Of a DNA stretch of 64,000 nucleotides, positions 8,423 to 17,680 are shown piece by piece. Position numbers and translations under genes: made by a program. The first letter of the stretch is position 1. The number at the start of each line of letters is the position of its first letter. The notes beneath the pieces were generated by a model. The model had not been told where the DNA came from. It searched no databases and saw only the letters and a program-made list of their open reading frames with translations. This DNA comes from an uncultured Duncaniella sp. (GTDB lineage Bacteria; Bacteroidota; Bacteroidia; Bacteroidales; Muribaculaceae), in contig CAJTQR010000005.1 of assembly GCA_910578515.1 (NCBI GenBank), positions 62,001 through 126,000 on the forward strand. Direction: 5' to 3'.

Positions 8423-11041
8423 TTATTTCCCAGTGAGTATTGTCTGGATGTCATGAAGTTTGTTTAGGGCATCCATAGGAGTGAGATTGTTTATATCGAG
8501 CCCCAATATCTGGTCGCGCAGCTGAGCCAGCACAGGGTCATCGAGTTGGAAGAATGACATTTGCATCCCTTCACTCTGTTCACCTACGGAAGCGAGATTT
8601 TTCACCACCTCCAAGTCAGTCTCGCGGTTGGATGTCTCAAGATGTTTAAGTACTTCATCCGCTCTCCTTACGATTGACTGTGGCATGCCGGCCAGTTTCG
8701 CTACATGTATACCGAAGCTATGTTCGCTTCCTCCGCGTGCTAGTTTGCGAAGGAACACAACTTTTCCTTCTATTTCCTTTACAGATACATTGAAGTTGAC
8801 CACCCTCTGGAAGCTTTTCTCCATCTCGTTGAGTTCATGGTAGTGCGTGGCAAAGAGAGTTTTGGGGTGTATGCCGCCATATTCATGTATATGTTCCACG
8901 ATTGCCCATGCTATGGAGATGCCATCGTAGGTCGAGGTTCCTCGACCAAGTTCGTCGAAAAGAATCAATGAGCGTTCGCTCATATTGTTGAGGATTGATG
9001 CAGCCTCGTTCATCTCCACCATAAATGTGGACTCACCGAGCGAAATGTTGTCGCTCGCACCTACTCGGGTGAATATCTTATCCACCACTCCTATATGAGC
9101 ACTTTCGGCAGCAACGAAACTTCCTATCTGAGCTAATAGTACATTTATGGCAGTCTGACGCAGGAGGGCGGATTTACCTGACATATTCGGTCCGGTAATC
9201 ATCATCACCTGTGTGCCGGTGTTCGATAGATTCACAGTGTTTGTGATATATGGCTCTCCTGGGGGGAGTTCTTTTTCAATCACCGGATGGCGACCCTCCA
9301 CAATGGAAATGTCAAGAGAATCGTCGACCACCGGTCGGTTGTATTTGTTTTCAAGTGCCATATGGGTGAGGGAGTTATATACATCGAGCTGTGCCACCAA
9401 TTGAGCATCAAGGAGTATAGCCGGAATGTAGTCACAGAGTCGCGTCACAAGTTCAGAGTATATTCTCTGCTCGATTATAGCGATTTTATCCTGCGCTCCA
9501 AGTATCTTTTCTTCATATTCCTTTAGTTCCTGTGTGATGTAACGCTCGGCGTTTACCAATGTCTGCTTTCGTATCCATTCTACCGGAACTTTATCCTTAT
9601 GAGTGTTGGTGACTTCGATATAGTAACCGAATACATTGTTGTATGCCACTTTAAGTGAAGGGATACCTGTGCGCTGACTTTCGCGTTGCTGCAGCTGCAA
9701 CAGATAATCCTTTCCTCGGAATGCTATATCCCTGAGCTCGTCAAGCTCGGCGTCAACACCATCCTTGATGACCTGTCCCTTGTTGAGAGCAGTAGGAGCG
9801 TCGTCAACAATTTCCCTGCCGATTTTATCAGCAATACTGTCGCAGGGATTCAGTTGCTCTCCGATGGAGACAAGAGCCGGTTGGGTGGAGTGTTCGCAAA
9901 GCTCTTTTATGGGGACAATCGTTTTCAATGCGTGATGTAGCTGTACCATCTCGCGAGGATTGACTCGACCGGCTGACACCTTGCCAATCAGGCGCTCAAG
10001 GTCACCGATGTGTCCCAACGCCTCTTTGAGGGCTTCGCGGTCGGAAGGTTCCCGGAAGAAATACTCCACAATATCGAGACGTTTATTAATCTCTTTGCTG
10101 TCCTTAAGCGGAAACAGAAGCCAACGGCGCAGTAAGCGCGCTCCCATGGGGGAGACCGTGCGGTCTATCACATCCAACAGACTTTTACCTTCATCTCCCA
10201 TGGTATGTACCAGCTCAAGATTGCGTATGGTGAAGCGGTCGAGTCTGACTGCCATCCCTTCCTCTATTCGTGTAAGAGCGGTGATGTGTGATGTGTGAGT
10301 ATGTTGGGTCAGGTCGAGGTAATGGAGTATAGCGCCTGAGGCGATTATGGCTGAAGCCATGTTGTGGATGCCGAAACCTTTCAGAGATGATGTCTCAAAC
10401 TGTTTCAGCAGTCTATCGCGGGCGGCATCGTCGGTATATATCCAGTCGTCAAGTTCAAAGGTGAAGTAATGTTCCGAAAACAGCTCTTCCATTAGCTTGC
10501 GTTTACCCCGTTCCACAAGCACTTCTTTAGGCGCGAAATTGGTCAGAAGTTTCTCAATGTAGTCATTGGCTCCTTCTGCAGTCATAAACTCGCCGGTAGA
10601 AATGTCAAGAAAAGCTACCCCGGTCATCTGTTTTCCGAAATGTACCGCTGCGAGGAAATTGTTCTCGCGGTGATTAAGCACATTATCATTGATGGACACA
10701 CCGGGAGTGACAAGCTCAGTGATTCCTCGTTTTACGAGTTTTTTTGTGGTTTTCGGGTCCTCAAGCTGCTCGCATATAGCCACTCTTTTACCTGCTCTCA
10801 CGAGCTTCGGCAAATATGTGTCGAGCGCATGGTGTGGAAATCCTGCAAGTTCAACAAACTGAGCTGAGCCATTGGCGCGTCGAGTCAGTGTTATGCCTAA
10901 AATCTCAGATGCGGCTATGGCATCATCGGAAAAAGTTTCGTAAAAGTCACCTACGCGAAAAAGCAGAATGGCATCTGGATGTTTCTGCTTCATCGCTATA
11001 TATTGTTTCATCAAGGGAGTCTCGACGATTGCTTTTGCCAT
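8423..11041 (-). CDS. mutS: DNA mismatch repair protein MutS
   Basis: 872 residues from the ATG at 11041 (MAKAIVETPLMKQY); a 23-residue longer reading from 11110 would cross the predicted promoter. The protein recognises mismatches and loops and signals to MutL. Visible parts in order: the mismatch-binding domain with the GDFYETF motif (Phe-X-Glu wedge), connector, lever and clamp domains, and the ATPase with Walker A GPNMSGKS, Walker B LILFDELGRGTSTYDG and the ATHYHEL switch. The C-terminus carries the short dimerisation helices (LTPMDALNKLHDI). Length and motifs are those of an intact MutS1. It is a single-gene unit between a promoter at 11108-11139 and a terminator near 8350. Confidence 0.98.
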   Translation of the reverse strand: MAKAIVETPLMKQYIAMKQKHPDAILLFRVGDFYETFSDDAIAASEILGITLTRRANGSAQFVELAGFPHHALDTYLPKLVRAGKRVAICEQLEDPKTTKKLVKRGITELVTPGVSINDNVLNHRENNFLAAVHFGKQMTGVAFLDISTGEFMTAEGANDYIEKLLTNFAPKEVLVERGKRKLMEELFSEHYFTFELDDWIYTDDAARDRLLKQFETSSLKGFGIHNMASAIIASGAILHYLDLTQHTHTSHITALTRIEEGMAVRLDRFTIRNLELVHTMGDEGKSLLDVIDRTVSPMGARLLRRWLLFPLKDSKEINKRLDIVEYFFREPSDREALKEALGHIGDLERLIGKVSAGRVNPREMVQLHHALKTIVPIKELCEHSTQPALVSIGEQLNPCDSIADKIGREIVDDAPTALNKGQVIKDGVDAELDELRDIAFRGKDYLLQLQQRESQRTGIPSLKVAYNNVFGYYIEVTNTHKDKVPVEWIRKQTLVNAERYITQELKEYEEKILGAQDKIAIIEQRIYSELVTRLCDYIPAILLDAQLVAQLDVYNSLTHMALENKYNRPVVDDSLDISIVEGRHPVIEKELPPGEPYITNTVNLSNTGTQVMMITGPNMSGKSALLRQTAINVLLAQIGSFVAAESAHIGVVDKIFTRVGASDNISLGESTFMVEMNEAASILNNMSERSLILFDELGRGTSTYDGISIAWAIVEHIHEYGGIHPKTLFATHYHELNEMEKSFQRVVNFNVSVKEIEGKVVFLRKLARGGSEHSFGIHVAKLAGMPQSIVRRADEVLKHLETSNRETDLEVVKNLASVGEQSEGMQMSFFQLDDPVLAQLRDQILGLDINNLTPMDALNKLHDIQTILTGK

Positions 11042-11107
11042 ATTACGATGGTGTATTTTGGGGGATATATAATGAAACCCGGATGGTTTTCGGGATGAAC
11101 TCAACCA

Positions 11108-11139
11108 CAAATTTACAAAATTATTTGTAATAGGTCAAA
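11108..11139 (-). promoter_or_regulatory. Promoter of mutS
   Basis: On the minus strand TTTG (11136-11139) and TAAATTTG (11108-11115) are 20 bases apart, a full consensus match. Transcription would begin near 11101, 60 bases before the chosen mutS start. Confidence 0.8.
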
Positions 11140-11244
11140 ACCATATTTTAATTGAAAATATCGAATGACCAACTATAAAGCATGTATAGCAGATATGTAA
11201 ATTGAATGTTTTTTAACCATATTTTGTTAAAATTGAGGTTGTTG

Positions 11245-11275
11245 CTTGCGGAGAATAAAATATTCACTATCTTTG
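11245..11275 (+). promoter_or_regulatory. Promoter upstream of the TonB-dependent receptor
   Basis: CTTG (11245-11248), 19 bases, then TATCTTTG (11268-11275), close to the consensus. A second TAnnTTTG box, TAACTTTG at 11402-11409, lies nearer the gene but has no clear -33 partner; either or both may be used. Confidence 0.6.
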
Positions 11276-11401
11276 TAAAAAATCCTTAGATACGTATTGT
11301 TGTCCTTAAAGTTGTCCTTCAGATGAGTTCTAAGTGATTTATAGCCTTATTTGAACTGAAAATTTAGCACATTGTATCTATTAAAATTCAATAAAATTAA
11401 T

Positions 11402-11409
11402 TAACTTTG
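11402..11409 (+). promoter_or_regulatory. Second possible -7 box for the TonB-dependent receptor
   Basis: TAACTTTG matches TAnnTTTG and lies 123 bases before the start codon; no TTTG is found 19-21 bases upstream. Confidence 0.4.
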
Positions 11410-11532
11410 TGCAAAATTTCCCAACGCATAGTCCATGAACAGTCAAATTTTGACCCCTTCATGGATTTTATGTTCTCTACTTATACCAGATTATAAACAC
11501 AATCAAATTTTATTAACTAATCAGTCATTATT

Positions 11533-14253
11533 ATGATTAAGAGACTCATTCTCTTAGCCGGAGCTTTCTGGCTGGCATGTGCGGCTGCTATGGCTGCACC
11601 GGATGATATTAAGTGTAGTGGCGTGATTCTCGGTGAAGACGGTGAGCCTATCATTGGTGCTACCGTTACTGTGCCCGGAACTCAGACCGTGGCTGTCACC
11701 GATATTGACGGCCGTTTCGTAATCAATGCCCCTGCAGGCAAAGAAATTCACGTAAGCTACATTGGATATGCTCCCCTCAACCTAAAGGCGGCTGCTGATA
11801 TGGGTGAAGTGAAAATGAACGTTGAGACACAGATGCTTCAAGACGTCGTTGTAACTCAGTCTATCGCACGCACACGTCAGACTCCTGTGGCGATATCTAC
11901 AGTAGATGCTGCTACAATCGAGACTAAGCTCGGTAACCAGGAATTTCCTGAAGTATTGAAGACCACTCCGGGTGTTTGGGCTACCAAAGATGGCGGTGGT
12001 TATGGCGATGCTAAAATTAACATGCGTGGTTTTAAGACCGAGAATGTCGCTGCTCTTATCAATGGTATTCCAGTAAACGATATGGAATGGGGCGGCCTTT
12101 ACTGGTCAAACTGGGCAGGTCTTTCAGATGTTACCGCATCAATGCAGACCCAGCGTGGTCTTGGTGCCGCTATTGTATCGGTTCCTTCAGTCGGCGGTAC
12201 AATCAACATCACCACCAAAACACTTGATGTGAAGCGTGGCGGTAACGTATTCTATGGCATGGGTAACGATGGTATGAACCACATCGGATTCTCTGCTTCA
12301 ACAGGTGTCAACAGCAAGGGTTGGGCTATCACCCTCCTCGGTGCACGCAAGTGGGGCGACGGTTACATCCAGGGGACTGACTTTAATGCCTATACTTACT
12401 TCCTTAACATCTCTAAGCGTCTGAATGATAATCATCAGCTGTCGTTGACTGCTTTTGGTTCTCCGCAGGTTCACTACAAGCGTTCTTCACAGGATGGTCT
12501 CTCCATCATGGGCTGGCAGAACGTTAAGAACTATATGGATGGCGAGAGCATGTACAAGTACAATCCTACCTTCGGTTACGACCGCGACGGACAGGTTCGC
12601 TCGTCAAATAAGAACGTATACCACAAGCCTCAGATATCTTTGAATCATATCTGGCAGATAAATGAGAAATCATCTCTTTCATCAGCAGTATATGCCAGCC
12701 TCGCTTCAGGTTATGGCTACAGCGGTCAGGGCCGTGGCTCATACAATGGCTCATCTCTCAGCAACTCAAGCTGGTATGGCGCAAGCAATGGTACACTCAA
12801 CACTCTTTTCCGCCGTGCGGACGGTACATTTGACTATGCTGCCATTCAGGAAATGAACATGGCATCGACCACCGGTTCAAACATGATTATGTCAAAGAGC
12901 GTAAACAGCCACAACTGGTTCGGTCTTGTTTCTACTTATAAAAATGAGCTTCTTCCCAAACTTAATCTTACTGCCGGTATTGACCTTCGCTACTACGTAG
13001 GGTACCACAAGAATGAGATTGTAGACCTCTATGATGGTGAATACTTCATGGACGACAGTTCTCGTAAGGGTGTCAAGGCTGCAAACAATGCCGCTGCTGC
13101 CGACCCCAACTGGCGCTATGAGAAACTTGGTGTTGGTGACGTAGTTTACCGTAACTACGACGGTCACACTCTTCAGGAAGGTGCCTATGCTCAGCTCGAG
13201 TATACTTTCCTTGACAATAAACTTACTACTGTACTTGCCGGTTCTATGTCAAATACCAGCTACTGGCGTGTTGACCACTTCTATTATGACAAGGAACATG
13301 AAAAGTCAGCCACTGTAAACTTCCTCGCAGGTACTGTGAAGGGTGGTGCGAACTACAACATTGACCGCCACAACAACGTTTATTTCAACGGTGGTTATAT
13401 CACACGTGCTCCCTTCTTCTCAGGAGGTGCATTCCTTCAGGCTACCACATCAAATGCTACTAACCCCAACGCTGTGAACGAAAAGGTTGCTTCATTTGAA
13501 GTTGGTTATGAATATCATTCACCTGCATTCACCGCTACTTTCAACGCATACTGGACCAAGTGGATGGATAAGACTTCTACCCGTTCAAGCGAAATGGACA
13601 ACGGTGACCGCTATATGTTCAACATGCAGGGTGTTGATGCTCGCCACATGGGTGTAGAAGTTAACTTTACTTATCGTCCTGTTCGTTGGATGGATGTCAA
13701 TGGTATGATTTCTGTAGGTGACTGGGTTTGGGATAGCAATGCCACCGGTTACTTCTACAATAGCTATGGTCAGCCTATCACAAACACCAAGACTGGTGAC
13801 CTTGCATCAGGTATTTTTGCAGAAGACCATGCCCGTGCAGTCCTCAATCAGAAAGGTCGCAAGGTGGGTGGTTCTGCTCAGACTACCGGTTACCTTGGTG
13901 TGAACTTCCGTCCGCTCAAGGGCTGGCGTGTTGGCGTGGACTGGACATTCAATGCACGCAACTACAGTGACTTCTCAATCTCTTCAAGCGACTATGCTCC
14001 CGGTTCTGTAATCAATGTAGGTTCTCCCTGGAGAATACCTTTCGGTAACCAGCTCGACCTCTCGGCAAGCTATCGTTTCAAGATTGGTGGTCTTGACGCT
14101 ACAATCTTCGGTAACGTATATAACCTTTGCAACTACAACTATGTGGTTGACGCATACACCGCTTCAGGTGTCGACGGTAACTGGTCAAACGCTTACCGCG
14201 TATTCTACTCATTTGGTCGCACTTATTCAATGCGTCTGAAAGTAGCATTCTAA
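11533..14253 (+). CDS. TonB-dependent receptor with carboxypeptidase-like domain
   Basis: 906 residues. A signal peptide (about 1-22) is followed by a carboxypeptidase-regulatory-like domain (about 26-105, GVILGEDGEPIIGATVTV and DIDGRFVI), a plug domain (about 110-230, with TPVAISTVDAATIE, LKTTPGVWATKDGGG, MRGFKTENVAALINGIPVN) and a beta barrel ending in an aromatic strand (MRLKVAF). The plug is unlike a canonical SusC plug and lacks a SusD neighbour; it resembles CirA/FecA-like receptors. The next gene, 40 bases on, encodes a large surface-type lipoprotein, so the pair probably forms one uptake unit in the outer membrane energised by TonB-ExbBD. The substrate cannot be read from the sequence. 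Confidence 0.93.
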   Translation: MIKRLILLAGAFWLACAAAMAAPDDIKCSGVILGEDGEPIIGATVTVPGTQTVAVTDIDGRFVINAPAGKEIHVSYIGYAPLNLKAAADMGEVKMNVETQMLQDVVVTQSIARTRQTPVAISTVDAATIETKLGNQEFPEVLKTTPGVWATKDGGGYGDAKINMRGFKTENVAALINGIPVNDMEWGGLYWSNWAGLSDVTASMQTQRGLGAAIVSVPSVGGTINITTKTLDVKRGGNVFYGMGNDGMNHIGFSASTGVNSKGWAITLLGARKWGDGYIQGTDFNAYTYFLNISKRLNDNHQLSLTAFGSPQVHYKRSSQDGLSIMGWQNVKNYMDGESMYKYNPTFGYDRDGQVRSSNKNVYHKPQISLNHIWQINEKSSLSSAVYASLASGYGYSGQGRGSYNGSSLSNSSWYGASNGTLNTLFRRADGTFDYAAIQEMNMASTTGSNMIMSKSVNSHNWFGLVSTYKNELLPKLNLTAGIDLRYYVGYHKNEIVDLYDGEYFMDDSSRKGVKAANNAAAADPNWRYEKLGVGDVVYRNYDGHTLQEGAYAQLEYTFLDNKLTTVLAGSMSNTSYWRVDHFYYDKEHEKSATVNFLAGTVKGGANYNIDRHNNVYFNGGYITRAPFFSGGAFLQATTSNATNPNAVNEKVASFEVGYEYHSPAFTATFNAYWTKWMDKTSTRSSEMDNGDRYMFNMQGVDARHMGVEVNFTYRPVRWMDVNGMISVGDWVWDSNATGYFYNSYGQPITNTKTGDLASGIFAEDHARAVLNQKGRKVGGSAQTTGYLGVNFRPLKGWRVGVDWTFNARNYSDFSISSSDYAPGSVINVGSPWRIPFGNQLDLSASYRFKIGGLDATIFGNVYNLCNYNYVVDAYTASGVDGNWSNAYRVFYSFGRTYSMRLKVAF

Positions 14254-14293
14254 ACATCGAGTCGCATTCTAATTACATATAAAGAATATTGAC

Positions 14294-16306
14294 ATGAAAA
14301 TTTCATTTAAATATACATTATTGGCTGCCGGGTGCGTCATGATGCTTTCAAGCTGCGACGAAAATTCCTGGAATGACAAACTTGACGGTTTTGAGACCCC
14401 TCCACCTTACACTAAGGTAGAGACAGTCAACTATACTCTCACTACTGCCGACTATGCTACCATTGCTTCCAATTCAACCAACAAGAAGCTTGCGGAAGCA
14501 GCTGGCGAATCAGAAGCTCTTGCAGCCATCGGCTCAAATACTTCGTTTGCTAATGAAGCACAGGCACGTAAATATATTCCTGCTTTGCTTTCAAGCTCTT
14601 CATTCCCTTATTTCGCGCTCAACAATGGCTCTTCAATCAAGGTGACTTACGACCTTGATACAAATCAGCCAGCCGAGGTGCTTGCTATCAATAAGGGTGT
14701 GCAGTCCTACACTGTTTCCACTACAGACTATCAGGAAGCATGGGGTAGCGAGGAGGATTTCATCAAGGGTTTTGCCCCCATCACTCCTGCGTCTGCAAGC
14801 CTTCCTGGCATTCTTAAGACTGCTTTCCCTGATGCTGAAGCCGGTACTTATGCCGTGGTTACATATCAGGAAGCATCTACAAATCCTATATTTGGTAATG
14901 TAGGTGGAAATGATGCTCCTCAGGTTTACATCGAGGAAGCATTCAGCGACGGTCAGGGTGACTTTACTACCGAGAATGTTCTTCTTCCCGGAAGCTCAAC
15001 TTACGTATGGAGCCATGACAGCCGTGGTGGTGGCTACATGAAGGCGTCTGGTTATGTAGGTGGCGCAAATCAGGATTGTGAAGGATGGCTTGTGTCTCCC
15101 GAGGTCACTCTTTCGGCCAATGCCAATGCAGTCCTTACTTTTGACCAGGCTTGGAACTTCTTTAAGGATGTGGCTACTGCTACTAATGAAGCTACTGTAA
15201 GCGTGCGTGAAAAGGGTGGCAAGTGGGTGCGTCTCACTGTTCCTGAACTTCCCTCAAAGATGAGCTGGGATTTCATTGCATCAGGTGATATCGACCTTTC
15301 TGCTTACAATGGAAAGACTGTTCAAATCGGTTTCTGCTACAAGAGCACCGCTGAAAAAGCAGGTACTTGGGAACTGAGAAATGTGAAACTTGCCGATGGT
15401 GGTGAAAAGAGTCGTGCCAGCCGTGCTGCCGCTGCTGAAGTTCCCACCGTAGCAAAGAATGCTATTTATCTCTATAATGGTACCGCATGGGCTGTTCCTG
15501 GTTCAACTGTAGTGCTTCAGCCTGCTGATTATACTGCTATGGGTCAGAGCTACGGTAACCTCAGCGGTTCGCTTCCCGCAGAACTTCTTCCAAAGTATCT
15601 TGCCGCTAACTATCCTTACGCTTCTGAGGAAGCAGCTCAGATTGTGGTTTACAAGTATTACAATGGTTCTACCACTGCTTTCCATGCTGACCAGTTCACT
15701 ATGACCAATGGTGTTTGGGTTGAAAATCGTGGCGCATTCGTTGACCAGTTCACAAAAATGAGCGGTACATGGACTTACAATCCTTCTGTTGTGCTTACAC
15801 TTCCTTATGCACGCAACACTGAACCCTCTTACTCTTACTACATGGCTTGTGTGAATTGGGTATTCGCCAATGTTACCAAGAAACTTTATCCGGATGCAGA
15901 ACCTGCCAACGGTACTCAGCCTGGTCCTCCGTTCATAGATTACCGTAACAACGCAGAGTTCTATTCAGGTGCTTCAGCATATTATGGTAATGTGGATGTA
16001 CGTGCGGTAACAGCCAAGAATAATGCTCCTGAGGGTTATACCGGTTATGACGGTCTTACCGATGATGAGATAATGGCTCTCGTAAAGAAACGTTTCTGTA
16101 CAGAGACTATGAAGGGTGCTCTTGCAATCATGCATCCCGAAGCAGCTCCTGTAGATGGTATGGAAGTTACCTATACCATTAACTTCACCGCTTATGATGG
16201 AGCTGCCGTTGAAACCACTCTCGTATATGTTGTTACAGGTCCTGGTCAGTTCACTTACCGTAGCTGTACATGGTATGAGAATGGCGAAGATGCCGGTTGG
16301 GAATAA
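14294..16306 (+). CDS. Choice-of-anchor J domain lipoprotein paired with the TonB-dependent receptor
   Basis: 670 residues. An SPII signal with lipobox (MLSSC, Cys21) points to an exported lipoprotein. The middle (about 210-365) has the choice-of-anchor J pattern: EEAFSDGQGDF, GWLVSPEVTLSANA, VLTFDQAWNF and the CYKSTAEKAGTWELRNVKL end. The flanking regions have repeated YTLTTADYATI and PADYTAMGQSY-like segments, suggesting duplicated small domains of DUF5017/SusE-like character (uncertain). Such lipoproteins are often encoded after TonB receptors in Bacteroidales, where they probably cap or assist the barrel at the cell surface. It ends 55 bases before a strong terminator. Confidence 0.85.
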   Translation: MKISFKYTLLAAGCVMMLSSCDENSWNDKLDGFETPPPYTKVETVNYTLTTADYATIASNSTNKKLAEAAGESEALAAIGSNTSFANEAQARKYIPALLSSSSFPYFALNNGSSIKVTYDLDTNQPAEVLAINKGVQSYTVSTTDYQEAWGSEEDFIKGFAPITPASASLPGILKTAFPDAEAGTYAVVTYQEASTNPIFGNVGGNDAPQVYIEEAFSDGQGDFTTENVLLPGSSTYVWSHDSRGGGYMKASGYVGGANQDCEGWLVSPEVTLSANANAVLTFDQAWNFFKDVATATNEATVSVREKGGKWVRLTVPELPSKMSWDFIASGDIDLSAYNGKTVQIGFCYKSTAEKAGTWELRNVKLADGGEKSRASRAAAAEVPTVAKNAIYLYNGTAWAVPGSTVVLQPADYTAMGQSYGNLSGSLPAELLPKYLAANYPYASEEAAQIVVYKYYNGSTTAFHADQFTMTNGVWVENRGAFVDQFTKMSGTWTYNPSVVLTLPYARNTEPSYSYYMACVNWVFANVTKKLYPDAEPANGTQPGPPFIDYRNNAEFYSGASAYYGNVDVRAVTAKNNAPEGYTGYDGLTDDEIMALVKKRFCTETMKGALAIMHPEAAPVDGMEVTYTINFTAYDGAAVETTLVYVVTGPGQFTYRSCTWYENGEDAGWE

Positions 16307-16361
16307 TCCTGAATTAAATTCGAACACTGTCAGATAATATATTGGCAGTCCTCAGATAAAT

Positions 16362-16400
16362 ATCGGGGTGACACTCTAAAAAGTGTTGCCCCGATTTTTT
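16362..16400 (+). terminator. Terminator after the choice-of-anchor J gene
   Basis: ATCGGGG..ACACT pairs with AGTGT..CCCCGAT (16362-16375 with 16382-16395), 6-base loop, followed by a T run to 16400. Confidence 0.9.
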
Positions 16401-16457
16401 GTTTGATGCAGAAATGAACTGCACCCCTCTGAATCAGTTTTACAACATTTTTGATAT

Positions 16458-16492
16458 AAAAGTGACCGCCTAAATGTTAGACGGTCACTTTT
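16458..16492 (-). terminator. Terminator of the thiamine operon
   Basis: A perfect 11-bp stem (16458-16468 with 16482-16492), loop 13 bases; on the minus strand it ends in TTTT. It is 19 bases after the thiH stop. Confidence 0.75.
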
Positions 16493-16510
16493 AAGTATGT
16501 ATCTATCAGT

Positions 16511-17620
16511 TTAATCAAAGATTTTATCCCAGTCCTTCCACACAGCTTCATAACCGAGCTGGCGTATTTCGGCAGCTACTACTTGGGGTGAGCGTGGGTC
16601 GGAGACTTCGAATTGTTCGAGTGCATCTGGTGTAGAGACATATCCACCTGGCTCTGTTTTGCTCCCGGCACTCATGGAAGTGACACCAAGTTTCATCATA
16701 TTGGCACGAAATTGTGGATTCTCGCGTGTAGAGTAGGAGATATCTACATCATGGTCGAAGATTCGGAATGCGAATGTTACTTGCGCCAGCTCTCTATCGC
16801 TCATCACCACTTTGGGTTGATAACCACCTTCAGCGGGACACATGCGAGGGAAATTGATGCTGTAACGGGTTTTCCAGTAATTCTTACGGAGGTAGCGTAG
16901 ATGACGTGCCATCATTGCGAGGTCTGTGCGCCAGTCCTCAAGACCAATCAGCACACCCATTCCGATTTTATGGACACCGGCTTGTCCCATACGGTCAAAA
17001 CCGTTGACACGCCAGTCAAATATTGATTTCATTCCCTTGGGATGATACTTTTTATAATTCGCCTCGTGATAGGTCTCTTGGAAACATACCACACCGTTAA
17101 GACCGCTCTTGACCAGACGGGCATAGTTTTCGGTTTTCATGGGCATCACCTCAATGGTAAGATTGTTGAAGTAGGGACGTGCCACCTGGAGCACTTTTTC
17201 CAGATAGTCAACACCGTTGAGCGTGGGAAATTCGCCTGATACAATCAGGAGGTTCTCAAACGGTCCTAATTTTCTGATTGCCTCACATTCTGCCTTGACT
17301 TGCTCCATGGTGAGGGTGATACGGGTGAGAGGATTGTTGTGATTGAACCCACAGTACACGCATGAGTTGGTGCAGGCATTTGATACATACATGGGGATGT
17401 ACATTGAAATAGTCTTGCCAAATCGTTCCAGCGTGTATTTGTGGCTCAACTGCGCCATTTGTTCAAGATATGGTTCGGCAGCAGGTGAGATGAGTGCCAT
17501 GAAATCCTCGACACTAAGGTGTTCCTTGCGCAATGCAATTTCCACGTCGCGTGCGGTCCGTGAGTTGATGAAACTTGTAGTTTCATCCCAATTGTATTTT
17601 TTTAGTTCTTCTGAAAACAT
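16511..17620 (-). CDS. thiH: 2-iminoacetate synthase
   Basis: 369 residues. This radical-SAM enzyme cleaves tyrosine to p-cresol and dehydroglycine, the glycine-derived imine used by ThiG for the thiazole ring (anaerobic route, in contrast to ThiO). The [4Fe-4S] motif CTNSCVYCGF (CxxxCxxC) is near residue 84, and the C-terminal biotin/thiamin-synthesis-associated domain with SAGSKTEPGGY is present. It is the last gene of the thi operon, separated from thiC by 60 bases that contain a long perfect hairpin. Its presence fits an anaerobic lifestyle. Confidence 0.97.
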   Translation of the reverse strand: MFSEELKKYNWDETTSFINSRTARDVEIALRKEHLSVEDFMALISPAAEPYLEQMAQLSHKYTLERFGKTISMYIPMYVSNACTNSCVYCGFNHNNPLTRITLTMEQVKAECEAIRKLGPFENLLIVSGEFPTLNGVDYLEKVLQVARPYFNNLTIEVMPMKTENYARLVKSGLNGVVCFQETYHEANYKKYHPKGMKSIFDWRVNGFDRMGQAGVHKIGMGVLIGLEDWRTDLAMMARHLRYLRKNYWKTRYSINFPRMCPAEGGYQPKVVMSDRELAQVTFAFRIFDHDVDISYSTRENPQFRANMMKLGVTSMSAGSKTEPGGYVSTPDALEQFEVSDPRSPQVVAAEIRQLGYEAVWKDWDKIFD

Positions 17621-17640
17621 CTTAAAGTAACTCTAATTAT

Positions 17641-17678
17641 ATTATTGAGGACACAGCCAATGCTGTGTCCTCAATAAT
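17641..17678 (-). promoter_or_regulatory. Long hairpin between thiC and thiH
   Basis: A perfect 17-bp inverted repeat (17641-17657 with 17662-17678) with a 4-base loop starts 3 bases after the thiC stop codon. On the transcribed strand no U-run of terminator quality follows (TATAATT), so it could be a partial terminator, an mRNA 3-prime stabiliser for the upstream genes or a processing site that lowers thiH output. Confidence 0.75.
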
Positions 17679-17680
17679 AA

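Larger units (their letters stand above)
11042..11532. other. Divergent intergenic region, mutS and TonB-dependent receptor
   Basis: 490 AT-rich bases with no credible ORF. They hold the mutS promoter and two candidate promoters for the receptor (11245-11275 and 11402-11409). The resulting receptor leader would be about 120 to 250 bases, long enough for regulation, but no stable hairpin stands out. Confidence 0.6.
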
